A DNA stretch of 64,000 nt from Rhodobacter sp. (GTDB lineage: Bacteria > Pseudomonadota > Alphaproteobacteria > Rhodobacterales > Rhodobacteraceae): contig JACKKE010000003.1 of the NCBI GenBank assembly GCA_020637595.1, positions 255,221-319,220 on the forward strand, in the 5' to 3' direction. Of the stretch, positions 35,336-43,875 are shown piece by piece; within the stretch, counting starts at the first letter, position 1; every line of letters starts with the position of its first letter. The position numbers and the translations under genes are program-made. The notes beneath the pieces are model-generated. The model did no database searches. It had not been told where the DNA came from and was given only the letters and a program-made list of their open reading frames with translations.

Positions 35336-37198
35336 GTGACAAAGCCTAGAGTTAAAGCCTTTTTCGCCGCGCTTGTGTTGATGCTTCTGGCGCCGGTGGC
35401 GGCGCTGGCGCAAACCACGCACTGGGTGCAGATCGAAGCGCACGCGACCCTGCGCACGGCCGAGGAATTCGCCACCCGCTATCAGGAGCGGATCGGCAAC
35501 ATCGCCGGGTTCCGCATTGCGGGTGGCTGGTATGCCCTGGCGGTCGGTCCCTTTGCCACCGCCGAGGATGCCGAGGCGCGCCGCACGCAGCTGCTGGCCG
35601 CGCGCGAGATCCGCGAGGATGCCTATGTCACCGACGACACGATCTATGGCCAGCAATTCTGGCCGGTCGGCGGGCAGGCGGCGACGCAGCCGCCCGTGGT
35701 CGTCGAGCGTCCGGCCGATCAGGCCGTCGCCGCAGACCAGAGCGTGACCGACCAACCCGCGCAGACCGACGACACCGGCAACGCCGTGGCGGCCACCGAT
35801 ACGGCTGCGGCCCCCGCTGCCGCCGAGCCCGAGGTCGCCGCCGCCGAGCCGGTGGTCGAGGAACTCCCCGAGCAGACCCTCGACGAGGCCCGCCGCGCGG
35901 AATACGAACTGACCCGCGACGAGCGGGCGGCGATCCAGGTCGCACTGCAATGGTTCGGCTTCTACCGCTATGGCATCGACGCCGATTTCGGCCCGGGCAC
36001 CCGTCAGGCGATCCGCGACTGGCAGACGAACGCGGGGCATGAGCCCTGGGGCGTGCTGACCGATCGCCAGCGCCATGAGCTGCTGACCTCGTATGACGCT
36101 GCAGTCGCGCGCTACAGCTTTGCGCCTTTCGTCGCGGAAGATGCCGGGATCGAGGTGACACTGCCGATGGGCATGGTGGCTTTCGACCACATCGAGGCGC
36201 CGTTTGTGCACCTGAACGAGATCAACAACTCGGGGATGCGCGTCCTGCTGTTGAGCCAGGAGGGGTCGCAGACGACGCTGTATGGACTCTACGAGATCCT
36301 GCAGACCCTCGAGGTGATCCCGCTCGACGGCGAGCGTGACCGTGGCCGCGACAGCTTTGTCATCAACGGCCGCAGCGCCACCGCCCGTGCCCATGTCGAG
36401 GCCCGCCTGAGCGGCGGCGCGATCAAGGGCTGGATGCTGCTGTGGGATCCCGCGGCCGACGAGGACGCGCGCCTGGTGATGGACACGATGCGCGACAGTT
36501 TCCGCGCGGTGAACGGCGTTTTGCCGTCGAACCTCGGCGCGAGCCCCTCGACCGTCGCCCGCCGCGACCTGATCTCGGGTCTGGAAGTGCGCCGGCCGGA
36601 ACGGTCGCGCACCGGGTTCTTTGTCGACTCGGTGGGCACCGTGGTGACCACCGCCGAAGCCGTCCAGAGCTGTGACCGGGTGACCATCGACGAGGCCTAT
36701 CGCGCCAGCGTGCGGGCGATCGACCCGGTGCTGGGCATCGCCGTGCTGACGCCCGAGGATCCGCTGGTGCCGCTGGCCTTTGCCCAGTTCAGCCCGCGCC
36801 AGCCCTCGGTGGGGTCGGATATCCGCGTCTCGGGCTTCAGCTATCAGGACACGTTGACCCGGCCGATTCTGTCCTTTGGCCAGATGGCCGACCTGCAGGG
36901 CCTGAACGGCGAACCCGAGCTGCGCCGCCTCAGCCTGACCGTCGAAGCCGGCGATTCGGGCGGTCCGGTGTTCGACGCGAACGGCGCCGTGATCGGCATG
37001 CTGCTGCCGCGCCCGGAAACCCCGGGACGGATGCTGCCCGAGGACGTGAACTTTGCCGTCTCGTCCGAGGCGATCCTGTCCGCGCTGCAGGGTGCCGGGC
37101 TGGGTGGCACCGAAAGCCGAGCGGCAATGGCAATGTCGGCCGAGATCCTGACCCGGGTGTCGGCGGATCTGACGGTGCTGGTTTCCTGCTGGAACTGA
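35336..37198 (+). CDS. SPOR and peptidoglycan-binding protein with an apparently inactive trypsin-like domain
   Basis: This 620-residue exported protein has a signal peptide (FFAALVLMLLAPVAALAQ), a SPOR-like repeat (HWVQIEAHATLRTAEEFATR to YALAVGPF, about 28-75), an Ala/Pro/Glu-rich linker, a peptidoglycan-binding helix triplet (AAIQVALQWFGFYRYGIDAD, about 201-220) and a chymotrypsin-fold domain (about 430-590). The serine motif GDSGGPVFD is intact (near 539), but the histidine motif reads TTAEAV where TNAHV is usual, and the Asp position reads VLGIAVL. The His and Asp of the triad therefore seem missing. Start is a GTG (MTKPRVKAF). Probably periplasmic and cell-wall associated. Confidence 0.8.
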   Translation: MTKPRVKAFFAALVLMLLAPVAALAQTTHWVQIEAHATLRTAEEFATRYQERIGNIAGFRIAGGWYALAVGPFATAEDAEARRTQLLAAREIREDAYVTDDTIYGQQFWPVGGQAATQPPVVVERPADQAVAADQSVTDQPAQTDDTGNAVAATDTAAAPAAAEPEVAAAEPVVEELPEQTLDEARRAEYELTRDERAAIQVALQWFGFYRYGIDADFGPGTRQAIRDWQTNAGHEPWGVLTDRQRHELLTSYDAAVARYSFAPFVAEDAGIEVTLPMGMVAFDHIEAPFVHLNEINNSGMRVLLLSQEGSQTTLYGLYEILQTLEVIPLDGERDRGRDSFVINGRSATARAHVEARLSGGAIKGWMLLWDPAADEDARLVMDTMRDSFRAVNGVLPSNLGASPSTVARRDLISGLEVRRPERSRTGFFVDSVGTVVTTAEAVQSCDRVTIDEAYRASVRAIDPVLGIAVLTPEDPLVPLAFAQFSPRQPSVGSDIRVSGFSYQDTLTRPILSFGQMADLQGLNGEPELRRLSLTVEAGDSGGPVFDANGAVIGMLLPRPETPGRMLPEDVNFAVSSEAILSALQGAGLGGTESRAAMAMSAEILTRVSADLTVLVSCWN

Positions 37199-37221
37199 GC
37201 CCTTTGCGGGTCTGACACCTG

Positions 37222-37252
37222 ACGGCGGCGCTTGCGGGCGTCGCCGTTTTTC
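37222..37252 (+). terminator. Rho-independent terminator after the protease-like gene
   Basis: ACGGCGGCGC (from 37222) pairs with GCGTCGCCGT (to 37247) around TTGCGG-type loop bases and is followed by TTTTTC. Stem, position 24 bases after the stop and T tract fit an intrinsic terminator. Confidence 0.8.
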
Positions 37253-37311
37253 ATGGGCGATGCAGGCAGGGGCTCCCGCCGGTCGGGCGCAGCATCGCCG
37301 ATGCTGTCCCT

Positions 37312-37413
37312 CCCGTTGGGCCGGGCTCGCTTCGCGAGCCTGAAGGAAAAAGAGGGGGCTTTGCCCCCGTCGCTGCGCGACTCCCCCAGGATATTTAAGA
37401 CGCAAAGATGGGG
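37312..37413 (-). repeat. Composite repeat, second copy (element copy 9 plus hairpins)
   Basis: This stretch repeats 15296-15396 almost throughout: GGGCCGGGCTCGC, a GCGAGCCTGAAG inverted arm, a GGGGGC-TTT-GCCCCC hairpin (37354-37368) and the core CCAGGATATTTAAGACGCAAAG (split here, 37386-37407). The element itself reads on the minus strand, directly after the DUF1203 stop. Two such 100-base copies suggest a mobile or gene-converted unit. Confidence 0.8.
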
Positions 37414-37418
37414 GCCGA

Positions 37419-37886
37419 TCAGCCGCGCTCGACTCGGCAATGGAAGCAATTGTTGGTCGCCGAGCGGATGTGGAGGAAAGCGATCCCGGGGCGGGCAAGG
37501 AGCGTCTCGCTGGCCTCGGGAATACGGGCCGTGTCGATCACCGCGCCGGTGCCATAGACGATGCGCTCGTCCTCGGAATAGCCGCGGAGGATGTAGCGCG
37601 GCGCGGCCAGGAAGGGGGGCAGCGCGGTCGAGGGCGTGGCACCGGGTTGCGGATCGGCGGCGAGGAAGATCGGGCCGGTCTCGGTATAGGGATTGAGGCC
37701 GGTGAAGGGGCGGTGCGCGACGATCAGATAGGGTGTGCCCGCGGGCAGCAGCCGCAGCGTATGGCGGCAGGGCACCCCCTGCCCGTCCGAGATGCGGCGC
37801 TCGGGCATGAGGCCGTAGGCATCGGCGCCGCCGGCGCGGTAGCGGGCGGCGACGGCATCGGGGAGCGGGTGGAAGACGGCGGGCAT
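37419..37886 (-). CDS. DUF1203 domain-containing protein
   Basis: This 155-residue protein fits DUF1203: CRHTLRLLPAGTPYLIVAHR, LNPYTETGPIFLA, YILRGYSEDERIVYGTGAVI and the C-terminal IRSATNNCFHCRVERG, with conserved Cys in CFHC. No function is known to me. The start MPAVFHPLPD has GGAGG 8 bases before it; 25 upstream codons were dropped. It follows trkH by 75 bases in the same direction but a shared role is not evident. Confidence 0.85.
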   Translation of the reverse strand: MPAVFHPLPDAVAARYRAGGADAYGLMPERRISDGQGVPCRHTLRLLPAGTPYLIVAHRPFTGLNPYTETGPIFLAADPQPGATPSTALPPFLAAPRYILRGYSEDERIVYGTGAVIDTARIPEASETLLARPGIAFLHIRSATNNCFHCRVERG

Positions 37887-37961
37887 TGCAAAACCTCCGG
37901 GCTGGATCAGAGCCCGACGGTGCCCCGGACGCGGCCGCCGGGCGACCCGGAAGCTGCGCAA

Positions 37962-39410
37962 TCAGACGCGCCAGAACCGGGGCAGGAAGATCACCAGCAC
38001 CGCGACCATTTCGAGCCGTCCCATCGCCATCGCCCCGATCATCAGCCATTTCGCCTGGGGTGGAAAGGCATCCATCGCCCCCGAGGGGCCGACCTCGGCA
38101 CCAAAGGCCGGGCCGACGTTGCAGATCGAGGTCCAGGCCGCGGTGAAGGCCGTGCGCATTTCAAGCCCGGTCAGCGACAGCATCATCGTCAGCACGCCGA
38201 AGCCCAGCACGAAGGCGGTGAACATGACCACCACCGACACGACGACGTCGTCTTCCAGCCGGCGCCCCCCCAGTTGCAGCGGGATCACCCGGTTGGGGTG
38301 CACCAGCTGCCGGATCTGGGCCTTGATCGCCTCGAACAGCACGAGAAAGCGGAACACCTTGATCGAGCAGCCGGTCGAGGCGGTGCAGGCGCCGATGAAG
38401 CCGGTGACGATCATCACCAGGATCGGGAAATCGCCCCAGGCCGAGGTTTCGCCACTGCCGAAGCCGGTGCCCGAAAACATCGACACCACGTTGAACGCAG
38501 CTTCGCGCACGATCGCTTCGACGGATTCGTCGGAATTGGCGAGGCGATAGACGATCACCGAGGAGATGGCATAGAGCGTCCAGCGGAAATAGGCGCGGAT
38601 CTGGATGTCCTCGAACAGCGGGCGATACGAGCCGTTCAGGGCCTGCAGAAAGCGGATGAAGGGCAGCCCCGCCAGCCACATGAAGACCACGCCGACCCAA
38701 TGCGCCCCGGCGCCGAAATCGGCAAACGAGGCGTCGCGCGTTGAAAACCCGCCGGTCGAGAGCGTCGTCAGCGCGTGGTTGATCGCGTCGAACGGCCCCA
38801 TGCCCACCGCGATATAGGCGCCGGCGCAGAGGATGGTCAGGCCGAGGTAGATCTGCAGCAGCATCCAGCTGATGTCGCGCGCCCGCGGCAGCACCTTGCC
38901 CATCGTGTCGAACCCTTCCGAGCGGAAGTGCTGCATGCCGCCGACCTTCATCACCGGCAGGAAGATCAGCGCGACGATGACGATCCCCAGCCCGCCCAGC
39001 CATTGCAGCGTCGAGCGCCACAGCAGCATCCCCGGCGGCAGGTCGTCGAGCCCGTTGAGCACCGTGGCGCCGGTCGTGGTCAGACCGGACATCGCCTCGA
39101 AGATCGCATCGGTCCAGTTGACGTGCTCGATCCCCAGTTCGAGGGGGATCGCCCCGAACATCGGCAGCACCGTCCAGCTGAGCGAGGTCACCAGGAACGA
39201 CTGCCGGATCGTCAGCGAGGTGCCGAGGCTGTTCGAGGTGGCCAGCACCAGAAGCCCGCCCGACAGGACCGTGACAAAGGAGGACATCAGGAACACCGGC
39301 CAGTCGCCGCTGCCAAAGGACAGATCGACCAGCGCCGGAACCAGCATGATGCCGCCCAGCGCGATCAGCAGCCAGCCGATGATGTTCGCAACGGGTCTGA
39401 AGTCGATCAT
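37962..39410 (-). CDS. trkH: Potassium uptake protein TrkH
   Basis: TrkH (482 aa) is the channel-like K+ translocating subunit of Trk, with four membrane-pore-membrane repeats. Selectivity-filter segments are visible: SGLTTTGATVL (about 108), LTTLSTGGFSTRD (about 219), SMFSGTGFGSGETS (about 319) and SICNVGPAFGAEVGPSG (about 435). AAGGG precedes the ATG. The partner TrkA is not in the window. pfkB lies 42 bases upstream and folE2 before that. Confidence 0.94.
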   Translation of the reverse strand: MIDFRPVANIIGWLLIALGGIMLVPALVDLSFGSGDWPVFLMSSFVTVLSGGLLVLATSNSLGTSLTIRQSFLVTSLSWTVLPMFGAIPLELGIEHVNWTDAIFEAMSGLTTTGATVLNGLDDLPPGMLLWRSTLQWLGGLGIVIVALIFLPVMKVGGMQHFRSEGFDTMGKVLPRARDISWMLLQIYLGLTILCAGAYIAVGMGPFDAINHALTTLSTGGFSTRDASFADFGAGAHWVGVVFMWLAGLPFIRFLQALNGSYRPLFEDIQIRAYFRWTLYAISSVIVYRLANSDESVEAIVREAAFNVVSMFSGTGFGSGETSAWGDFPILVMIVTGFIGACTASTGCSIKVFRFLVLFEAIKAQIRQLVHPNRVIPLQLGGRRLEDDVVVSVVVMFTAFVLGFGVLTMMLSLTGLEMRTAFTAAWTSICNVGPAFGAEVGPSGAMDAFPPQAKWLMIGAMAMGRLEMVAVLVIFLPRFWRV

Positions 39411-39452
39411 GGCGCACCCTTGGCGGTGGCGGCAAGCCGTGTCAAGCCAGCC

Positions 39453-40412
39453 TCATGGCACCACATCGACGTGGCACTTGCCGAGCAGCCGCGCCACGTC
39501 CGACCCGCGGCACAGCTCGGTTCCCGGGGTCATCATCGTGGCAGCGGCCGCGGCGGTGCCGAGGGTCAGCGCCTCGGTCATCGGTTGGCTGCGCGCCATC
39601 GCCAGGGCGAGGCCCGCAACGAAACTGTCGCCCGCCCCGACCGCGCTGGACACCGGCACCTGCGGCGGGGTGCAGTGCAGCCGGTCGGTCCATGTCGCCA
39701 GGACCGACCCCTCGGCCCCGCGCGCCAGCACGACGCAATCCGCCACGCCCGCGCGCACCAGCCCCTGGGCGAAATCGGCGCTAGCGACGGCATCGGGCAG
39801 CGGATGCCCGGCGAGATCTTCGGATTCGCCGCGATCCATGCGCAGGACATAGGGTTTGGCCGTGGCCAGCGGGGCTTCGACCAGACGGCGCAGGGCCTCG
39901 CCCGAGGTGTCGACGATCAGCCGCGCCTGCGGGATGCGTTCGGCCAGGGCTTGCGGAAACTCCGGGCCGATACCCGGCGGCTGGCTGCCCGACAGCACCA
40001 CGACGGCGCCCGGCCCCATCCGCCGCACGTCATCGGCCAGCCGGGTCAGCAGTTCGGCCACGGTCTGCGCGCTCCAGTGCGGGCCCGGCATGACAAAGCG
40101 ATATTGTTGCCCGGTGCCCCGGTCGATCACCGCCAGCGACTGGCGGCTTTCCTCGGCCAGCCGGAACACCGCCAGCGGCAGGCCCGAGGCCTCGATCAGG
40201 TGGCGGATGCGCGCGCCGGTGGTGCCGCCCAGGGCCGCCACCGCCCTGGCCTGCCCGCCCAGCGCCTGCGCAGCCCGCGCGACGTTGATCCCGCCGCCGC
40301 CGGGTTCCGCGGTCGGCTCGTCCAGGCGCAGCTTGGTGCCAGCGACGACATGGCCGGTCGTCGCGCTGAGATCCAGCGTCGGGTTGAGGGTGATCGTCAG
40401 GAGGTCGGTCAT
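39453..40412 (-). CDS. pfkB: 1-phosphofructokinase / 6-phosphofructokinase, PfkB family
   Basis: This 319-residue PfkB-family sugar kinase phosphorylates a phosphofructose or tagatose-type substrate with ATP. LTITLNPTLDLS, GGGGINVARAAQALGG (about 37-52) and the anion-hole/base motif SSAVGAGDSFVAGLALAMA (about 249) are visible. Which phosphofructose it prefers cannot be told. GGAGG precedes ATG 40412. It is not in a fructose PTS operon, which favours a general 6-phosphofructokinase 2-like role. Confidence 0.88.
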   Translation of the reverse strand: MTDLLTITLNPTLDLSATTGHVVAGTKLRLDEPTAEPGGGGINVARAAQALGGQARAVAALGGTTGARIRHLIEASGLPLAVFRLAEESRQSLAVIDRGTGQQYRFVMPGPHWSAQTVAELLTRLADDVRRMGPGAVVVLSGSQPPGIGPEFPQALAERIPQARLIVDTSGEALRRLVEAPLATAKPYVLRMDRGESEDLAGHPLPDAVASADFAQGLVRAGVADCVVLARGAEGSVLATWTDRLHCTPPQVPVSSAVGAGDSFVAGLALAMARSQPMTEALTLGTAAAAATMMTPGTELCRGSDVARLLGKCHVDVVP

Positions 40413-40500
40413 TGCGGACTCGGTGGCGGCGCTCGCCGCAGCCTAGCCCGCCCGACCCCGGGCCGGAAGCCCCCGACTGAGCCGTCGCCTCCGCACCGCC

Positions 40501-41616
40501 TCAACCAACGTGAATCAGTGTCGAAAACAGCCGCGGATCGAGGCTGATCTGCTCAAAGGTCGGCCCCCGGGTCAGGACACTGACCGCATCGTGGCTGTGC
40601 AGGCTTTCCTGATGGCTGGCCACCACGCGGAAATCGCCGATCCGCGGATCGTCCTGCAGTGCCTCGCAGAACAGCCGCGCCGCGTCCTCGACAAAGATCG
40701 GGTTGGCGGCGTTGAGTTCGGCAAAGGCCTGTTCGTCCTCGCGCTTGACCATCACCTGTGTCTCGGTCGGCACCGCACGGCGGCAGGCCTCGATGAGATC
40801 CTCGAACCACAGCGTCTCGCCGGGCAGCAGATCGACCGAGATCCGCGCGACCGAGCGTTGCGAATGCGGCGTTGCCAGCTGGCCGCGCCCGGCACGGGCA
40901 TGTTCGCTGAGTTCCAGCGAGCACGGACAGGTCGAGGAATAGACATAGTCGAGATGAAGGAAGGTGCGCCGCACACCGCCCTGATCGACCAGTTCCAGCG
41001 CGATATCGTAATACTGCCAGCCACTCAGCCCCGAGCGCAGGCTCTCGATCTGCATCGGGAACTGGATGCGCATCTGGATCCGCGCGTCAAAGCTGCCGAG
41101 GTCGGATTTGTAGTCGTCCAGCGCCGCCTCGATCACCTGCGTCGAGAACCGCTTTTCGGCATGCTGGTAAAAGCTGCGCATGATGCGCGACATGTTGATG
41201 CCCTTCTTGTCGGCATCGAGGCTGACGGTCCCGGTGACCGACGCCTGCAGCGTCACGTCGCCATGCCCGCCCGCCCGGGAATCGCGGGTCATAAACCGCA
41301 CCGGCAACCGGAAATTCGAGATCCCGACATGCTGGATCGCCGTGTTCGCGCCCTTGATCAGGCTGGCCGGCCCGTTCTGCAGATCGGGCATCGTGCGCTT
41401 GTAGGCGACATCGGGGCGGAAATCGGCGGGATAATCGCGGCGGAGCTCGGGATAGGCGGGATCGACCTGCCCCGGGATCAGCCGCTTCAGCGCCGGGTCC
41501 AGCGCCGCAATCTCGTCATCTGTGGCCCGGCCAGCCCAGGCACGCAGCACATCCAGCGCCGCCTCGGCCTCCGAGCGGTTGGGGTCCAGATCCGTGACCG
41601 GTCGTTGAATGTTCAT
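40501..41616 (-). CDS. folE2: GTP cyclohydrolase I FolE2
   Basis: FolE2 (371 aa) makes dihydroneopterin triphosphate, the first step of folate synthesis, and in the family it can work with metals other than zinc. PDLQNGPASLIKGANTAIQHVGISNF-type bases encode the N-terminal core (about 77-102); the metal Cys lies in STCPCSLELSEHAR (about 230) and the substrate His region in LATPHSQRSVARISV. With folB and folP it covers three folate steps in the window. No zinc-repressor box was recognised upstream. Confidence 0.95.
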   Translation of the reverse strand: MNIQRPVTDLDPNRSEAEAALDVLRAWAGRATDDEIAALDPALKRLIPGQVDPAYPELRRDYPADFRPDVAYKRTMPDLQNGPASLIKGANTAIQHVGISNFRLPVRFMTRDSRAGGHGDVTLQASVTGTVSLDADKKGINMSRIMRSFYQHAEKRFSTQVIEAALDDYKSDLGSFDARIQMRIQFPMQIESLRSGLSGWQYYDIALELVDQGGVRRTFLHLDYVYSSTCPCSLELSEHARAGRGQLATPHSQRSVARISVDLLPGETLWFEDLIEACRRAVPTETQVMVKREDEQAFAELNAANPIFVEDAARLFCEALQDDPRIGDFRVVASHQESLHSHDAVSVLTRGPTFEQISLDPRLFSTLIHVG

Positions 41617-41720
41617 CCCTCGCCCTCCGTTTGGCGCGCAGGCCCGTAACGTAAGCCTTTATCCCGCGCATTCAACGGTTCTACGACGTCGCCGTGCCTG
41701 CGGATCACCCGCAGGCGACC

Positions 41721-42911
41721 TCAGATGGCCGCCAGCGCCGCGGTGATGTCGGCCAGCAGGTCGTCGGCATCTTCCAGCCCGACGCTGAGACGGATCAGCC
41801 CCGGCGTGATCCCCAGCAGCGCCTTCTGGTCCTCCGGCAGACGCTGATGCGTCGTCGTCGCCGGATGGGTGGCAATGCTGCGCGCATCCCCGAGGTTGTT
41901 CGAGATCAGCACCACCTGGAGCGCGTTCATAAAGGCAAAGGCCGCCTCCTTGCCGCCGGCGAGGTCAAACGACACCACCGTCCCCGGCCCGCCCATGATG
42001 CGCCTGGCCAGGTCATGCTGCGGATGGCCCGGCAGACCGGGGAAGATCACCGAGCGCACCGCCGGATGACCCAGAAGGGCCTCGGCCAGGCGCTGTGCCG
42101 AGGCCGCCTGGGCGCGCACCCGCATGTCCAGCGTCATCAGCCCGTTGGCGAGAACCCAGGCGTTGAACGGGCTCATCGCCCCGCCGGTGTGCTTCATGTA
42201 GGGCTCGATCCGGCCGCGAATCAGCTCGCGCGAGCCGCAGATCACACCGCCCAGGCACCGCCCCTGCCCGTCGATATGCTTGGTCGCGGAATAGACCACC
42301 AGGTCGGCGCCGCTCTGGACCGCGCGGCTGAACACCGGCGTGGCAAAGACGTTGTCGACGACGACCAGCGCCCCGGCCGCGTGCGCCAGGGCCGAAACCG
42401 CCGGCAGGTCGATCACCTCGAGCGTCGGATTCGACACGCTTTCCAGGAACACCAGCGCGGTGCCCGGGGTGATCGCGTTGCGCCAGGCATCGAGGTCGGT
42501 GCCGTCGACAAAGACGACGTGCACGCCGAACCGGGTCAGCACCTCCTCGAGCACATACAGGCACGAGCCGAACAGCGCGCGGCTGGCCACCACCCGGTCG
42601 CCGGCGCGCAGCAGGGCCGTCAGCGCCCCGGACACCGCCGCCATGCCGCTGGCGGTGGCAAAGGCGTCCTCGGTCCCCTCGAGCGCGGCGATCCGGTCTT
42701 CGAACACCGCCACCGTCGGGTTGCCATACCGGGCATAGATGAATTCGTCGTCACCCGACTTGATGAACCGCGCCTCGGCAGCCTCGGCGCTGGGATAGGC
42801 GAAACCCTGCGTCAAATAGAGGGCCTCGGCCATCTCGCCATACTGGCTGCGCCGCGCGCCGCCATGCACCGCGACCGTGCGCGCATTCCAACCTGTGACC
42901 GGGTTCGTCAT
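41721..42911 (-). CDS. metZ: O-succinylhomoserine sulfhydrylase MetZ
   Basis: MetZ (396 aa) makes homocysteine directly from O-succinylhomoserine and sulfide. YGEMAEALYLTQGFAYPSAE, FIYARYGNPTVAVFEDRIAA, TEDAFATASGMAAVSGALTA and the PLP-lysine motif VVYSATKHIDGQGRCLGG (Lys near residue 207) are Cys/Met-metabolism PLP family features. GGAGGGG precedes ATG 42911. A SAM-II-type riboswitch in the leader predicts repression when S-adenosylmethionine is plentiful. folE2 follows 104 bases downstream. Confidence 0.95.
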   Translation of the reverse strand: MTNPVTGWNARTVAVHGGARRSQYGEMAEALYLTQGFAYPSAEAAEARFIKSGDDEFIYARYGNPTVAVFEDRIAALEGTEDAFATASGMAAVSGALTALLRAGDRVVASRALFGSCLYVLEEVLTRFGVHVVFVDGTDLDAWRNAITPGTALVFLESVSNPTLEVIDLPAVSALAHAAGALVVVDNVFATPVFSRAVQSGADLVVYSATKHIDGQGRCLGGVICGSRELIRGRIEPYMKHTGGAMSPFNAWVLANGLMTLDMRVRAQAASAQRLAEALLGHPAVRSVIFPGLPGHPQHDLARRIMGGPGTVVSFDLAGGKEAAFAFMNALQVVLISNNLGDARSIATHPATTTHQRLPEDQKALLGITPGLIRLSVGLEDADDLLADITAALAAI

Positions 42912-42983
42912 CTCGCCCCTCCTGCGGCAGCATGGCCGCGCTGTCCAATACCGGCAGGGGCGGCCCCGCGTTTCCGCGCAGCC

Positions 42984-43040
42984 CGGCCTCTTTAGCGGTT
43001 TCTTTTCCGTGGGCCGCAAGCCGGCACAAACCCCCACGCC
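42984..43040 (-). promoter_or_regulatory. SAM-II riboswitch in the metZ leader
   Basis: Read on the minus strand: CGTGGGGGTTTGTGCCGG, CTTGCGGCCCACGG, AAAAGAAACCGCTAAAGAGG. P1 is CGTGGG with CCCACG; the purine-rich L1, and CCGCTAAAGAGG as the 3' pseudoknot strand, match the alphaproteobacterial metA/metZ SAM-II consensus I remember. It ends about 70 bases before the metZ ATG. A TTGACC (43070-43075) upstream may be the -35 box. The 313-base gap up to 43224 is otherwise gene-free. Confidence 0.82.
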
Positions 43041-43224
43041 CGCGCGGCTTACGCCATGCCGGGGGGAAAGGTCAATGGCAGCTGCGGCGAAACGACGCAA
43101 TTCAATCCCCGCGTGTGCCGAAACCGTCGCTGAATCGTCCCCGAATAGCCCCGGACCTGCCCCTGAATCGCCCCTTTTGACCACGATACCGAAACGGTGA
43201 AATCGCCTGGCAGGACTTGAAACG

Positions 43225-43662
43225 ATGAAACCGACGTTCCGAGATTTTGTGCCTGACGAGTGTGGGGGAGTATCCCTGAATGCCGTCGCCCTCGCGGCGT
43301 CGGTCTTTGGCGCCAGCCTGTTCGGACTGGGCCGTTTTGTCGAGGAAGCACGCGCCCAAACGGCGCTGCAGACCGAGATTTCCTTGACCTTGCCGCTGAA
43401 CGCGCTGCGCATGTCCGCGCAGGCCCGCGTCGAGGTGGAACAGGCGCTGCAGGCGATGTCGGATGCCGACCTCAGCCTGACCTATGCGCGCATTCATGCC
43501 ACGTTCCGCGACTATATCGGCCAGGACGACCTGACCGTGGCCCGCGCGCTGTGCGACTACGCGATGCTGGCCGAGGCCGAACTGGTGGCCCGCGGCGTGC
43601 TGCGTCCCGCCGGCACCGAAAGCGCACGTGACATGCTGATGACCTACGAACTCGTGCTCTGA
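43225..43662 (+). CDS. Hypothetical protein with Flp-pilin-like N-terminus
   Basis: I do not recognise this 145-residue protein. Its first part, FVPDECGGVSLNAVALAASV then FGASLFGLG, looks like the D/E-rGG/hydrophobic pattern of Flp pilins and TadE-type proteins (residues 8-38), followed by a helical, Ala/Glu/Leu-rich soluble part to the C-terminus. An ACCG-AAA-CGGT dyad lies 28 bases before the start and GGCAGGACTTG just before it. No tad genes are nearby. It is monocistronic, with its own terminator. Confidence 0.55.
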   Translation: MKPTFRDFVPDECGGVSLNAVALAASVFGASLFGLGRFVEEARAQTALQTEISLTLPLNALRMSAQARVEVEQALQAMSDADLSLTYARIHATFRDYIGQDDLTVARALCDYAMLAEAELVARGVLRPAGTESARDMLMTYELVL

Positions 43663-43697
43663 GCCCGGCGGCCCGCCGCCGCCGCACGGCCCCGATG

Positions 43698-43737
43698 AAC
43701 CGCGTGCCCCCAGGCTGGCGCGCGGTTTTCACATTTT
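43698..43737 (+). terminator. Intrinsic terminator after the hypothetical gene
   Basis: AACCGCG (43698-43704) pairs with CGCGGTT (43721-43727), extended inward by TGCC/GGCG-type bases, and TTCACATTTTC follows. It stands 36 bases after the stop. Confidence 0.75.
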
Positions 43738-43875
43738 CGACAGACTCCTGCGCAACCCTGAACCCGGGGGCGTTGCCGTGCGACCCATCACCGTGCGCCC
43801 CGGTTACCGGCCTTTGGCCGGAACCCGCGACAAGAAAGGACCGACCACCGCCGACCGCCCCGCAGGAGCCCCGCC

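Noticed and set aside
43801..43825. CCGGCC-TTT-GGCCGG as a terminator
   Set aside because: It is a perfect 6-bp hairpin but lies upstream of a gene, has no T tract, and a better terminator stands at 43698.
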